From JBMOKT01 sp049323895 (GTDB lineage: Bacteria > Bacillota > Peptococcia > Peptococcales > BICA1-8): a stretch of 40,910 nt of DNA. The notes under the pieces are model-generated. The model ran no database searches. It was given only the letters and a program-made list of their open reading frames with translations, and was not told the origin of the DNA. The number at the start of each line of letters is the position of its first letter. Positions within the stretch are counted from its first letter, which is position 1. Both the position numbers and the translations under genes were made by a program. Below, in pieces: positions 1 through 6,707 of the stretch. The stretch is taken from contig JBMOKT010000036.1 of the NCBI GenBank assembly GCA_049323895.1, positions 1-40,910 on the forward strand. Reading direction: 5' to 3'.

Positions 1-126
1 TTGCCCCGGGTTTTAACGGGGGAGAAAATCAATAAAGCCGATTTTATAGAATTAGGTCATGGAGGACTCTGTTTAGAGTGTAAACCATGTACTTTCCCGC
101 ACTGCAGCTTTGGAAAAGGGGTATGA
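1..126 (+). CDS. C-terminal end of a Cys-rich, probably molybdopterin-binding protein (5' partial)
   Basis: An open frame enters from the left edge and stops at TGA 124-126, giving the last 41 residues of a protein. It ends in GLCLECKPCTFPHCSFGKG, a C-x2-C-x2-C-x4-C cluster that could bind a metal or Fe-S centre. From memory, a similar Cys-rich tail closes a group of molybdopterin-binding (MoCF-domain) proteins of anaerobic Firmicutes. The MoCF domain itself would lie outside the window, so the assignment rests on the tail alone. The downstream gene starts about 95 bp later on the same strand. Confidence 0.5.
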   Translation: MPRVLTGEKINKADFIELGHGGLCLECKPCTFPHCSFGKGV

Positions 127-220
127 CAATTTAACTTTTACCTACACTATGCTCACTACTATCTCCAACTACTCATATTATATTAGAGAATATATTAATA
201 AGTTGGGGATGATTCTTTTA

Positions 221-1198
221 ATGAGTAAATTTAGAATATTAAGTTTTGACGGCGGAGGAATTAGGGGAGCATTGTCGATAAACTTATTAAGAAGAATATA
301 TAGTAATTATTCAAAAATAATAACAGACACTAATCTATTTGCTGGAACTTCAACCGGATCATTAATAGCACTAGGTTTAGCTTATGGTCTAACAATCGAA
401 GAAATAGCTGATTTTTATTCCATAGAAACTGGAAGGTACATTTTTTCTCCAAAGGGTTTAGGCTTATTAAGCCCCAAATATAGTAATAGGAAGCTAAAAG
501 AAGTGCTTCTAAGGGTATTTCCCAAGAACCTTAGGTTAAAAGACTTAAATAAATATGTTGTAATCCCATCATTCAGAGTAAATGGTTCACAGGCAAAAAG
601 CTGGAGCCCAATATTTTTCAGCAATTTCCCTGATTCAAATACAAAAGGTGTTACTGTAATTGATGCGGCAATGTCTAGCAGTGCTGCACCGGTATATTTT
701 CCATCCTATAAACAACATATTGATGGAGGTCTAATAGCAAACAATCCTTGTACAGCAGCAATTTCTATAGCTTCAGACCCATACTTTGCAGATGAAATTA
801 CTGATAATATTTACCTATTGTCCATTGGTACCGGCTTTAACCCCCACAAAATTACAGGAGACACTAGCAGGTGGGGACTTTTACAATGGTTATTCAACCA
901 AAATCCACCATTACCATTAGAGACAATAATGTTCGAAGGAGCTATAGAGGCTGATTCATATTTTAGTTATCAAATTTTAAAGGATAGGTTTTACCGTATA
1001 AACCCGGAACTTTCAGGGAAAATATCATTAGATGATTACCACCAAATACCTTACCTTGTTAGCCTGGCAGAAAGTTATGATTTGTCTCAGACAATGGCAT
1101 GGCTATATAAGTATTGGGTAGGGGATGTGTTCATGGGTGAGGCTGATATCGATAAAACTAGGGCAAAATACTGGCATAATGTATGCAACAGCATATAA
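221..1198 (+). CDS. Patatin-like phospholipase family protein
   Basis: 325-residue protein predicted to be a lipid acyl hydrolase with a Ser-Asp dyad. The glycine-rich oxyanion motif DGGGIRG lies near residues 9-15. The nucleophile elbow GTSTGS (G-x-S-x-G) is near residue 45, and the catalytic Asp sits in the DGG of HIDGGLIANNP near residue 168. These three motifs in this order define the patatin family. I chose ATG 221, five residues before the first conserved strand. An in-frame ATG at 209 is possible. There is no signal peptide, so it is probably cytoplasmic. Similar proteins act as CBASS effectors (CapV), but no cyclase or other CBASS gene is visible. The stop codon touches the left inverted repeat of the IS element, so the last residues may have been altered by the insertion. 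Confidence 0.85.
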   Translation: MSKFRILSFDGGGIRGALSINLLRRIYSNYSKIITDTNLFAGTSTGSLIALGLAYGLTIEEIADFYSIETGRYIFSPKGLGLLSPKYSNRKLKEVLLRVFPKNLRLKDLNKYVVIPSFRVNGSQAKSWSPIFFSNFPDSNTKGVTVIDAAMSSSAAPVYFPSYKQHIDGGLIANNPCTAAISIASDPYFADEITDNIYLLSIGTGFNPHKITGDTSRWGLLQWLFNQNPPLPLETIMFEGAIEADSYFSYQILKDRFYRINPELSGKISLDDYHQIPYLVSLAESYDLSQTMAWLYKYWVGDVFMGEADIDKTRAKYWHNVCNSI

Positions 1199-1235
1199 AA
1201 AATATGAGGCAGGTGGAACCGAGGTCACTGAAAAA
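1198..1235 (+). repeat. Left terminal inverted repeat of the IS1182-type element
   Basis: Starts with AAAAATATGAGGCAGG and matches the reverse complement of 2903-2940 at 35 of 38 positions. The mismatches are confined to the GGTGGAACC core, which has the same rather than the inverted orientation at both ends. The inner part also forms a hairpin with 1236-1243 (GAGGTCACT / AGTGACCTC). Confidence 0.85.
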
Positions 1236-1255
1236 GTGACCTCATAACCTCAAAT

Positions 1256-1300
1256 AAAATGCTTGAAAGCGCTGTTTTATACAGTCTTTCAAGCATTTTT
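1256..1300 (+). terminator. Hairpin at the left IS end, upstream of the transposase
   Basis: A perfect 14-bp stem (1256-1269 with 1286-1299) followed by T residues. It looks like a transcription barrier against readthrough from outside into the transposase. A TATAAT at 1303-1308 just after it could be the transposase -10 box. Confidence 0.6.
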
Positions 1301-1336
1301 GCTATAATTATAGTATCAAAACAAGCAGGTGATACT

Positions 1337-2788
1337 ATGATCAAGAAACAACAAGAGCTAATATTAAGCCCTTACAGTGAAATTTATGATTTAATTATTC
1401 CAAAAGATAATATTTTACGTAAAATCAATGAGCTAGTAGATTTTTCTTTTGTTTATGATGAACTTCATGACAAATATTGTATGGATAATGGTCGGAATGC
1501 AATTTGCCCCATTCGAATGTTTAAATACCTACTGTTAAAAGCTATATATGACTTGTCAGATGTTGATGTTGTGGAACGCTCTAAATATGACATGTCTTTT
1601 AAATATTTTCTAGAAATGGCTCCAGAAGAAAAAGTTATAGAATCCAGTTCATTGACTAAATTTAGAAAATTGCGTTTAAAGGATATAAACCTTTTAGATA
1701 TTCTAATTAATAAAACGGTAACTATTGCTATTGAAAAAGGAATTATTAAGAGTAAATCTATCATTGTGGATTCCACTCATACGAAAGCCCGTTATAATCA
1801 AAAAACGCCTAGAGAAGTTCTATTAGATTATTCAAAAAAGTTAAGACGGTCAGTTTATAAAGTTGATGAAAGTGTAAAACGTTCTTTTCCTACAAAAGTA
1901 AATAATGGTGTATTAGAAGACGAAATCAAATACTGTCAGAAATTAATAGAAGTAGTTAAAGGAAATGAAATAATATCATCTTTCCCAGATGTGAAAGAAA
2001 AATTGAATCTTTTGGAAGAGATTGTTAATGATGATATAGAAAGATTAGCTTTATCAAAAGACGAGGATGCGAAGATTGGTCATAAAACCTATGATACTTC
2101 GTTTTTTGGATATAAGACACATATTGCAATGACTGAAGAACGTATTATTACTGCTACTACCGTTACCTCCGGTGAAAAGCATGATGGGAAACAATTAAAA
2201 GATTTAGTTGAAAAAAGCATTGAAGCAGGAATTGAGATTAAAAACATCATAGGGGATGCCGCTTATTCAGAAAAGGAGAATATTCAGTATGCTAAAGAAC
2301 AAAATATAAACCTAATTTCAAGATTAAGTAAAACTGTAACCCATGGAAACCGCAAAGAAGACAATGCTTTTGAATATAACAAAGATGCTCAAATGTATGT
2401 ATGTAAAGCTGGGCATATGGCAATTCGAAAAGCCCGACAAGGCAAGAAAAATATAGGAACTAATCAAACAGAGACATATTATTTTGATATTGAAAAATGC
2501 AAAAAATGTTCCTTCAAAGAAGGTTGTTATAAAGAAGGTTCCAAATTTAAAACTTACTCTGTTTCAATTACAGCCAATACACAAAAGGAGCATGTGGAAT
2601 TTCAAGAATCAGAATATTTTAAAGAAAAATCGAAAGACCGGTATATGATAGAAGCTAAAAATAGTGAATTAAAACATAGACATGGTTATGACGTTGCATC
2701 ATCATCAGGTCTATTAGGTATGGAGATGCAAGGTGCTGTAACAATATTTGCAGTAAACATGAAAAGAATAATTAAATTGCTAGGATAA
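1337..2788 (+). CDS. IS1182-family transposase
   Basis: 483-residue DDE transposase that cuts and joins the ends of the surrounding insertion sequence. The N-terminal part carries the IS5/IS1182-type DUF772 region (INELVDFSFVYDEL ... RMFKYLLLKAIYDLSDVD). The catalytic acidic residues are probably the Asp of IVDSTHTKARY, the Asp of IIGDAAYSEKENI and the Glu of EAKNSELKHRHGY. A Cys cluster (CKKCSFKEGCYKEG) lies before the last catalytic block, as is usual in this family. I chose ATG 1337 because AGGTGA lies just upstream; a longer open frame from 1259 would run through the terminator hairpin. Length and motifs look complete, so the element may still be active. Confidence 0.9.
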   Translation: MIKKQQELILSPYSEIYDLIIPKDNILRKINELVDFSFVYDELHDKYCMDNGRNAICPIRMFKYLLLKAIYDLSDVDVVERSKYDMSFKYFLEMAPEEKVIESSSLTKFRKLRLKDINLLDILINKTVTIAIEKGIIKSKSIIVDSTHTKARYNQKTPREVLLDYSKKLRRSVYKVDESVKRSFPTKVNNGVLEDEIKYCQKLIEVVKGNEIISSFPDVKEKLNLLEEIVNDDIERLALSKDEDAKIGHKTYDTSFFGYKTHIAMTEERIITATTVTSGEKHDGKQLKDLVEKSIEAGIEIKNIIGDAAYSEKENIQYAKEQNINLISRLSKTVTHGNRKEDNAFEYNKDAQMYVCKAGHMAIRKARQGKKNIGTNQTETYYFDIEKCKKCSFKEGCYKEGSKFKTYSVSITANTQKEHVEFQESEYFKEKSKDRYMIEAKNSELKHRHGYDVASSSGLLGMEMQGAVTIFAVNMKRIIKLLG

Positions 2789-2823
2789 ATAAAGCGGGAC
2801 AATAAGCAAAATTAAGTATTGAT

Positions 2824-2868
2824 AAAGGGCCATTTAGAACTGGTAGTTCTAAATGGCCCTTTCTTTTT
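2824..2868 (+). terminator. Rho-independent terminator after the transposase
   Basis: Perfect 17-bp stem (2824-2840 with 2846-2862), a 5-nt loop, then a T-rich tract ending at 2868. Confidence 0.8.
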
Positions 2869-2902
2869 GAGGAAACCTTATAAGGGTTGAAAAACTTTAG
2901 AG

Positions 2903-2940
2903 TTTTTCAGTGACCTCGGTGGAACCTGCCTCATATTTTT
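2903..2940 (-). repeat. Right terminal inverted repeat of the IS1182-type element
   Basis: Reverse complement of the left repeat at 1198-1235 apart from three central mismatches. It marks the right boundary of the element, 8 bp from the neighbouring minus-strand gene. Confidence 0.85.
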
Positions 2941-2947
2941 ACCTAAA

Positions 2948-3085
2948 TTAACATTGATAGTGGTTGAAACCGAAGAGCCATCTTAAGAGCCAGATAATAA
3001 TAATTAACATTAAGAGTGTTTCGAAGAATATGTTATTAAAAAACAATCCTCCTCCACCATATTGCCCGCTTACATTATCAACCAT
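2948..3085 (-). CDS. Tiny glycine-rich/hydrophobic protein, FFETLLM-WLLRWLFGF family (copy A)
   Basis: 45-residue protein that I do not recognise from any named family. The N-terminus is polar and Gly-rich (MVDNVSGQYGGGGLFFNN). It is followed by the module FFETLLM, a run of Ile/Leu, then WLLRWLFGF and a short tail ending in Cys. The hydrophobic stretch could cross one membrane or pack in a coat layer, but it holds a conserved Glu and Arg 14 residues apart. An AAAGGAGG ribosome site lies 10 nt before the ATG. A SigK-like promoter is centred about 50 nt upstream. Three more genes nearby share the module. The neighbouring CotF-type genes suggest a spore role, which is inference. Confidence 0.8.
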   Translation of the reverse strand: MVDNVSGQYGGGGLFFNNIFFETLLMLIIIIWLLRWLFGFNHYQC

Positions 3086-3127
3086 AAGTATTTGCCTCCT
3101 TTCACATTGTAATTTTAAAATTTACAC

Positions 3128-3156
3128 TACATAATATGAAAAAAGTAAAATACGGT
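3128..3156 (-). promoter_or_regulatory. SigK-like promoter for copy A
   Basis: Read on the minus strand: AC, 16 nt, then CATATTATG, 46 nt before the start codon. The SigK consensus in Bacillus is AC-N16/17-CATANNNTA. Three other genes in this locus have the same arrangement. Confidence 0.4.
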
Positions 3157-3233
3157 GATACTTTATTTAATCGAGTACTCAAAGTTAAAATATCTTGATC
3201 AGTATATATAATTAATAATTTTCTTAAACTAAT

Positions 3234-3277
3234 AAAAAAACGGTAAAATGGCTAAGTACCAGAATTACCGTTTTTTT
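3234..3277 (-). terminator. Hairpin with A/T runs between copies A and B
   Basis: Perfect 13-bp stem (AAAAAAACGGTAA, 3234-3246, with 3265-3277). It has runs of A and T on the two sides, so it could work in either direction. It lies downstream of copy B on the minus strand. Confidence 0.7.
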
Positions 3278-3294
3278 AAACAAACAAAATATTT

Positions 3295-3330
3295 TACTGG
3301 GTAAAGCATGGTATCACACTTTACCCAGTA
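3295..3330 (-). terminator. GGGTAAAG hairpin just after copy B
   Basis: Perfect 12-bp stem TACTGGGTAAAG / CTTTACCCAGTA directly downstream of copy B. Related GGGTAAAG hairpins follow copies C and D and the decayed remnant, so it appears to be part of the duplicated unit. Confidence 0.6.
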
Positions 3331-3341
3331 AGTGAAAATTA

Positions 3342-3494
3342 CTAGCAGGTGCCTAGACCATATCCGAAACCAAACAGCCATCTTAACAGCCACATGATGA
3401 TGATTACCATTAATAATGTTTCAAAAAAGGCTTCGTTAAAGAAAATGGTCCCGCCACCGAAACCATATTGATTAGTTGTTACTTTATCTGCCAT
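3342..3494 (-). CDS. Tiny glycine-rich/hydrophobic protein, FFETLLM-WLLRWLFGF family (copy B)
   Basis: 50-residue paralogue of copy A. The polar start MADKVTTNQYGFGGG is followed by TIFFNEAFFETLLM, a short Ile-rich run, WLLRWLFGFGYG, and a terminal Cys as in copy A. It is preceded by AAGGAGG at good spacing and by its own SigK-like promoter. It is followed on its strand by a GGGTAAAG hairpin and a second hairpin. Function unknown. The Gly/Tyr-rich ends recall small spore proteins such as YjcZ in composition only, not in sequence. Confidence 0.82.
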   Translation of the reverse strand: MADKVTTNQYGFGGGTIFFNEAFFETLLMVIIIMWLLRWLFGFGYGLGTC

Positions 3495-3540
3495 TTGTAT
3501 TCCTCCTTAAAAATAATTTTAGGATATTACCCTTCAATAT

Positions 3541-3568
3541 CATTCTATGAGATATAAAATTATTTTGT
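3541..3568 (-). promoter_or_regulatory. SigK-like promoter for copy B
   Basis: On the minus strand: AC, 17 nt, CATAGAATG, 48 nt before the ATG of copy B. Confidence 0.4.
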
Positions 3569-3591
3569 TTTTAATTTAATAAAATGCCCAA

Positions 3592-3632
3592 AAAAGAAAA
3601 CAAAAACAGCTGCATTTAGTAAAATACAGCTG
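3592..3632 (-). terminator. Terminator of the minus-strand coat operon
   Basis: On the minus strand an 11-bp stem (CAGCTGTATTT / AAATGCAGCTG, one G-U pair) with a 4-nt loop is followed by a long T-rich run. It lies about 70 bp downstream of the glutamate-synthase-domain gene. Confidence 0.75.
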
Positions 3633-3698
3633 CTGCTTTTAAGTTTTTCCGCAATGTATATGCCCCGAATTTAGTTTTATTAAGCTAAAAATTCTTGC

Positions 3699-5117
3699 TT
3701 AATGATATAACTCTTGTTCTATCTGCTTACTTTTATCCCGGGGTGGTATCCAAGCTAAATTACTTTGGTTAATGATTTTTGATGGGGGTAAACCTGCATA
3801 ATCAATTCCTAAGTCTTCTGCAAGATTACGATCAATAGAAACGAGGTCATTACGATTAAGCTGGGCTAAGTCAGTTTTGGCCAAAGCGTAGCAGACAAGC
3901 TTCATTTCTTCTACACAGGATTTTAGAAATTTAGCCAAATGTTCAGCGCCTTCTTCAACATTAAGGTCTTCTTTAAATTTTCCGAGATATAATGGTATCT
4001 GCGGTGGTGTCTCCTTAGGCAAGGCTTTGGACATCTGGGTTTGCAATAAGGCCATTAGAGCAATTGAGCCAATGTAAACAGCATCAGCACCTAAGGCCAT
4101 AGCTTTTAAAAAGTGACCTGGTGTTGTTAAGCCTCCGCTGGCAATAACAGAAATCTGCTCCCTTACACCCCTGGATTTCAGGTGATTAACAGTTCTATTT
4201 AAGGCAAAAAGGGTTGGCAGACCGACATCGTCCTCTAAAGTGGTTGGCCCACCATGGGTACCTGCTTCTGCACCATCCACTACGAAGTAATCAATACCCG
4301 CTTGTATACATATGTCTAATTCCTGTTCAATATAGTGGGTAGCACATATTTTAATCCCTACCGGTACACCGTATTTTTCCTTTAACTTTGAAACTAATCC
4401 AATGATGTCTTCAGGTTGGTTTATACCCATTAAACGGGAATGAATTACAGCATTTTCGCCTGGCTTAAGTTTTTTTGCCTTTCTTAAGTCTTCACCTATT
4501 TGCGTTGAACTCATTCCCATTGGTGCTGCTGCCTGTGCTCCTTGCCCTAACTGAATTTCTATTGCATTGAGCTGTTTTAGCTCTTTATCGGTATTCATCC
4601 ATCCGCCGCGATTATATTGACCGATAAAATACTTTGCTTCTTTTCGTTCCTCTTCCACTAAAGGTGCTTCACCTGAATTAGTTGCAGTACCCGCCATACT
4701 GGCAGCTCTAGCTAAGGCAATCTTTGCCTTCAAACTTAAGGCACCGCCATAGGACATACCTGTAATAAGAATGGGAATGTCTAACTTTAATGGTTTTCTT
4801 GCTTGAGGACCAATAACTGTTTCTGTATTTATTTGGATTCCATCCTGGGTTGGTAATTTTACTAAATGTACCGGATTTAGTAACAGTTTATTCCATTCTG
4901 ATAAAACATGATAGGTTCCCAAAGGTCTTTCAATTGGTTTTCCGCTTTCCGCTCTCATTCCTGCTTCAAATATAGCCCTAGGAGAGAGTTTTTGCATTAT
5001 TGTAATGAAGGATAGAAGGTTCTCGGTATATGGATCCTGCATCATTCTGTTCATATACTGATCCATCATAGTATCCATCACACCATTCATCATTTTACGG
5101 GCAAGCCACTTGAACAA
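3699..5117 (-). CDS. FMN-binding glutamate synthase domain protein (GltB central-domain family)
   Basis: 472-residue stand-alone version of the FMN/Fe-S domain of glutamate synthase (Glu_synthase family). Family-typical segments appear in order: ILITGMSYGGALS, TATNSGEAPLVEEER, GQYNRGGW, IEIQLGQGAQAA, the barrel strand VPVGIKICATH, VVDGAEAGTHGGP and IASGGLTTPGHFLKAMALGADAVYIGS (phosphate/FMN-binding end). The glutaminase domain and the Cys pattern of a 3Fe-4S cluster are not evident, so it is unlikely to be a normal glutamate synthase. The N-terminus is Met-rich. TTG 5117 fits the AGGAG at 5127-5131 (9-nt gap); TTG 5126 would abut that site directly. It is the third gene of an operon with two coat-like genes, which suggests a sporulation-associated redox enzyme of unknown substrate. 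Confidence 0.85.
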   Translation of the reverse strand: MFKWLARKMMNGVMDTMMDQYMNRMMQDPYTENLLSFITIMQKLSPRAIFEAGMRAESGKPIERPLGTYHVLSEWNKLLLNPVHLVKLPTQDGIQINTETVIGPQARKPLKLDIPILITGMSYGGALSLKAKIALARAASMAGTATNSGEAPLVEEERKEAKYFIGQYNRGGWMNTDKELKQLNAIEIQLGQGAQAAAPMGMSSTQIGEDLRKAKKLKPGENAVIHSRLMGINQPEDIIGLVSKLKEKYGVPVGIKICATHYIEQELDICIQAGIDYFVVDGAEAGTHGGPTTLEDDVGLPTLFALNRTVNHLKSRGVREQISVIASGGLTTPGHFLKAMALGADAVYIGSIALMALLQTQMSKALPKETPPQIPLYLGKFKEDLNVEEGAEHLAKFLKSCVEEMKLVCYALAKTDLAQLNRNDLVSIDRNLAEDLGIDYAGLPPSKIINQSNLAWIPPRDKSKQIEQELYH

Positions 5118-5129
5118 ATAAATCAACTC

Positions 5130-5420
5130 CTAGTGTGTAGTTTGATTGTTTAATTCCGGGTTCTTTTGAAATTTTTGTTCCCAGGAAATAATCATACTCT
5201 CAATAGCTTGCTGTCCTGCTGTCGGCGTTTTATACCATCCTCTTTGATGCATTTCGTGAAATATTTTCGCATGATTTTGCTGTACCTGCCTCTGCATTTG
5301 TCCCAGTTGTTCTCTTAATAATCTATTTGCAGACTCTAATTCAGCTTGGCAGTAAGAAGAAGCCAAGCTTTTTTCAGTTGAGAGCATATCATTTAATATA
5401 TCCTTTACTTCCATTTTCAT
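5130..5420 (-). CDS. CotF-family spore coat protein
   Basis: 96-residue helical protein with the Coat_F pattern: D-I-L-N-D-M-L-x4-K-x-L near residues 7-18, then AELESANRLLREQLGQMQ, and the characteristic KIFHEMHQRGWYKTP near residues 52-66. Coat_F proteins are structural proteins of the endospore coat in Bacillus and Clostridia. The start overlaps the stop of the upstream gene (ATGA), and the stop lies 12 bp before the next gene, so the three are translated as one operon. A second ATG two codons in is an alternative start. Confidence 0.85.
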   Translation of the reverse strand: MKMEVKDILNDMLSTEKSLASSYCQAELESANRLLREQLGQMQRQVQQNHAKIFHEMHQRGWYKTPTAGQQAIESMIISWEQKFQKNPELNNQTTH

Positions 5421-5632
5421 ATTTGTTTTTCATCCTTTCCATTATTTTTTCGTATTAATTCTAAAAGATTGGATAGGTTTTGCTGATGTAAATTAATAGA
5501 TTCCTGAATATAGGGATGTAACTCATCATCCTTTACTTCATTGGAATAGTTCTGATATTTTTTAATGGATAGTTCTTCCGCTCCTAATAATTCATTAATT
5601 TTTAGAAACTCCATTTGTGTTAACTGTTCCAT
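5417..5632 (-). CDS. Small ferritin-like/coat-associated helical protein
   Basis: 71-residue acidic helical protein, first gene of the coat operon. It contains ELLGAEELSIKKYQNYSNEV followed by QESINLHQQNLSNLLELI. This two-helix pattern resembles the small ferritin-like proteins encoded next to cotF in spore-formers. No complete metal site can be built from so short a chain. The ribosome site AGGGGG lies 9 nt before the ATG. I am confident that the gene is real and less sure of its family. Confidence 0.7.
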   Translation of the reverse strand: MEQLTQMEFLKINELLGAEELSIKKYQNYSNEVKDDELHPYIQESINLHQQNLSNLLELIRKNNGKDEKQI

Positions 5633-5773
5633 AAATATACCCCCTAAATAAATTTTTCGATTTTAGCATCCCCAAAAAGTAGAATATCTACAAATAAAAT
5701 TAATGTCCTTAACAATTAAGTTTAAATAATAAAAGTACTAATAGCAGTCACAACGTTTTAAGTTAGGTCACTG

Positions 5774-5815
5774 TGGCTGTTAATATGGTAACAAATGGGA
5801 TTTGGCTATGGGTGA
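5774..5815 (+). pseudogene. Decayed 3' remnant of a fifth FFETLLM-family gene
   Basis: In frame from 5774 the translation reads W-L-L-I-W-stop-Q-M-G-F-G-Y-G-stop, which lines up with the WLLRWLFGFGYG ending of copy B apart from one extra codon and an internal stop. A partial GGGTAAAG ... GCCCTAA hairpin (about 5835-5859) follows it, as it does the intact copies. The stretch is short, so chance is possible. Confidence 0.35.
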
Positions 5816-5878
5816 AGATTTTAATATTTAAAAGGGTAAAGCAAATGAGCTGCCCTAATTTTTCTACAGATAATGTAA

Positions 5879-5905
5879 ACATTCTTAAAGTTCCTTCATA
5901 TACTG
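5879..5905 (+). promoter_or_regulatory. SigK-like promoter for copy C
   Basis: AC at 5879-5880, 16 nt, CATATACTG at 5897-5905, about 52 nt before the ATG of copy C. Confidence 0.4.
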
Positions 5906-5955
5906 CTTATGAGAAAATTCTCAAATTATATTTTTATGAAGGAGGAATACATATT

Positions 5956-6105
5956 ATGACTGAAACAACGGGCGGAGGCTTATTCGGTGGATTATTTGGC
6001 GGCAAAGGAATCTTTGCAAATGAGGCATTTTTCGAAACACTTTTGATGATTATCATAATAATTTGGCTCTTAAGGTGGCTGTTTGGATTTAACTATGGCT
6101 ATTAA
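5956..6105 (+). CDS. Tiny glycine-rich/hydrophobic protein, FFETLLM-WLLRWLFGF family (copy C)
   Basis: 49-residue paralogue of copies A and B. The N-terminal part holds a GGGLFGGLFGG repeat, then GIFANEAFFETLLM, an Ile-rich run and WLLRWLFGFNYGY. I chose ATG 5956 because AAGGAGG lies 10 nt upstream and the homology starts there; the longer frame upstream crosses the promoter and the remnant. It probably heads a transcription unit with the two genes that follow. Function unknown. Confidence 0.85.
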   Translation: MTETTGGGLFGGLFGGKGIFANEAFFETLLMIIIIIWLLRWLFGFNYGY

Positions 6106-6120
6106 TTAACTTAGTTTTTT

Positions 6121-6149
6121 TAGGGTAAAGTTCTAAGAACTTTGCCCTA
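6121..6149 (+). other. GGGTAAAG hairpin between copies C and D
   Basis: A 14-bp stem with one G-U pair (TAGGGTAAAGTTCT / AGAACTTTGCCCTA) and a single-base nominal loop. It has no clear T tract, so it may reduce rather than stop transcription into the next gene, or act in RNA processing. Confidence 0.45.
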
Positions 6150-6179
6150 ATTTAACTATTATTGAGGGGGGGTATTAGG

Positions 6180-6578
6180 GTGGAGCAAACCAATGAAAAT
6201 GACTCTTTGGATAATAGCGAAGATATCGTCAGTGATGAGAGAATCTTAAATGAAAATGAAGAAGATGCAGAACAAAATAAAATATTAAATGATGTATCTC
6301 TGGAAAGAGGCAACCCTTTAGAAAATATCGCCAAAAACCTAAAAGGTTTCTCTAATCAATTAAAAAAATTATTTTTCAGTCCAGCAGCTAAAAAGAAAAT
6401 AATAAAAAACCCTCCAGTGAATAATATTAAGAAGGTAAAAATACCTGAATACAAAACAAACACTTACGAGGTCTCTGCCGCGGGAGGGATTTCTAATGAA
6501 ATATTCTTTGAAACTCTCCTGATGCTTATTATATTATTTTGGTTGTTGAGATGGCTGTTTGGTTTTAGAAAATTATAA
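6180..6578 (+). CDS. 132-aa protein ending in the FFETLLM-WLLRWLFGF module (copy D)
   Basis: Three zones are visible. Residues 1-40 are strongly acidic (ENDSLDNSEDIVSDE...), residues 45-95 are Lys-rich and basic, and the last 35 residues are Gly-containing followed by EIFFETLLM, a hydrophobic run, WLLRWLFGF and a short basic tail. The tiny protein of copies A-C thus appears as a C-terminal domain, anchoring a charged N-terminal extension. GTG 6180 is chosen because GAGGGGGGG ends about 7 nt before it; a TTG at 6162 would lie ahead of that site. It follows copy C after a weak hairpin, so co-expression is likely. Function unknown. Confidence 0.75.
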   Translation: MEQTNENDSLDNSEDIVSDERILNENEEDAEQNKILNDVSLERGNPLENIAKNLKGFSNQLKKLFFSPAAKKKIIKNPPVNNIKKVKIPEYKTNTYEVSAAGGISNEIFFETLLMLIILFWLLRWLFGFRKL

Positions 6579-6599
6579 GTTTTTCTTAGTTCTACTGGG

Positions 6600-6626
6600 G
6601 TAAAGAAAAATCTTTACTCTTTTTTG
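6600..6626 (+). terminator. Weak terminator after copy D
   Basis: A 7-bp stem GTAAAGA / TCTTTAC followed by CTCTTTTTT, and another member of the GGGTAAAG hairpin set. Confidence 0.45.
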
Positions 6627-6644
6627 TACTTATAAGAAACTATA

Positions 6645-6671
6645 ACTTTTTATAAAATTTTTCATAAACTA
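6645..6671 (+). promoter_or_regulatory. SigK-like promoter for the basic repeat protein
   Basis: AC at 6645-6646, 16 nt, CATAAACTA at 6663-6671, a full match to the SigK consensus AC-N16/17-CATANNNTA, 36 nt before the TTG start. Confidence 0.5.
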
Positions 6672-6707
6672 TTAAAGAGAATAGTTATTGAGAGGAGGAT
6701 ATGTATT

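Larger units (their letters stand above)
1198..2940 (+). mobile_element. IS1182-family insertion sequence, apparently intact
   Basis: A 1.74-kb element bounded by 38-bp imperfect terminal inverted repeats and holding one full-length transposase. The repeats differ at only three central positions. The element has a hairpin near its left end that would block incoming transcription and a strong terminator after the transposase. It sits between the patatin gene and the spore-associated locus, ending 8 bp before the stop of the minus-strand gene at 2948. I cannot identify a convincing target-site duplication because both ends lie in A/T runs. Confidence 0.85.

Noticed and set aside
221..1198. Patatin gene as part of a CBASS defence operon
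   Set aside because: No cyclic-nucleotide synthase or ancillary CBASS gene is present nearby; the downstream neighbour is an insertion sequence.
5893..5942. Long-range CCTTCATA / TATGAAGG pairing that could hide the ribosome site of copy C
   Set aside because: If the SigK-like promoter is used, the left arm lies upstream of the transcription start, so no such RNA structure would form.
5773..5955. 60-residue N-terminal extension of tiny protein C
   Set aside because: It crosses the SigK-like promoter and the decayed copy, whereas ATG 5956 has a perfect ribosome site and matches the start pattern of copies A and B.
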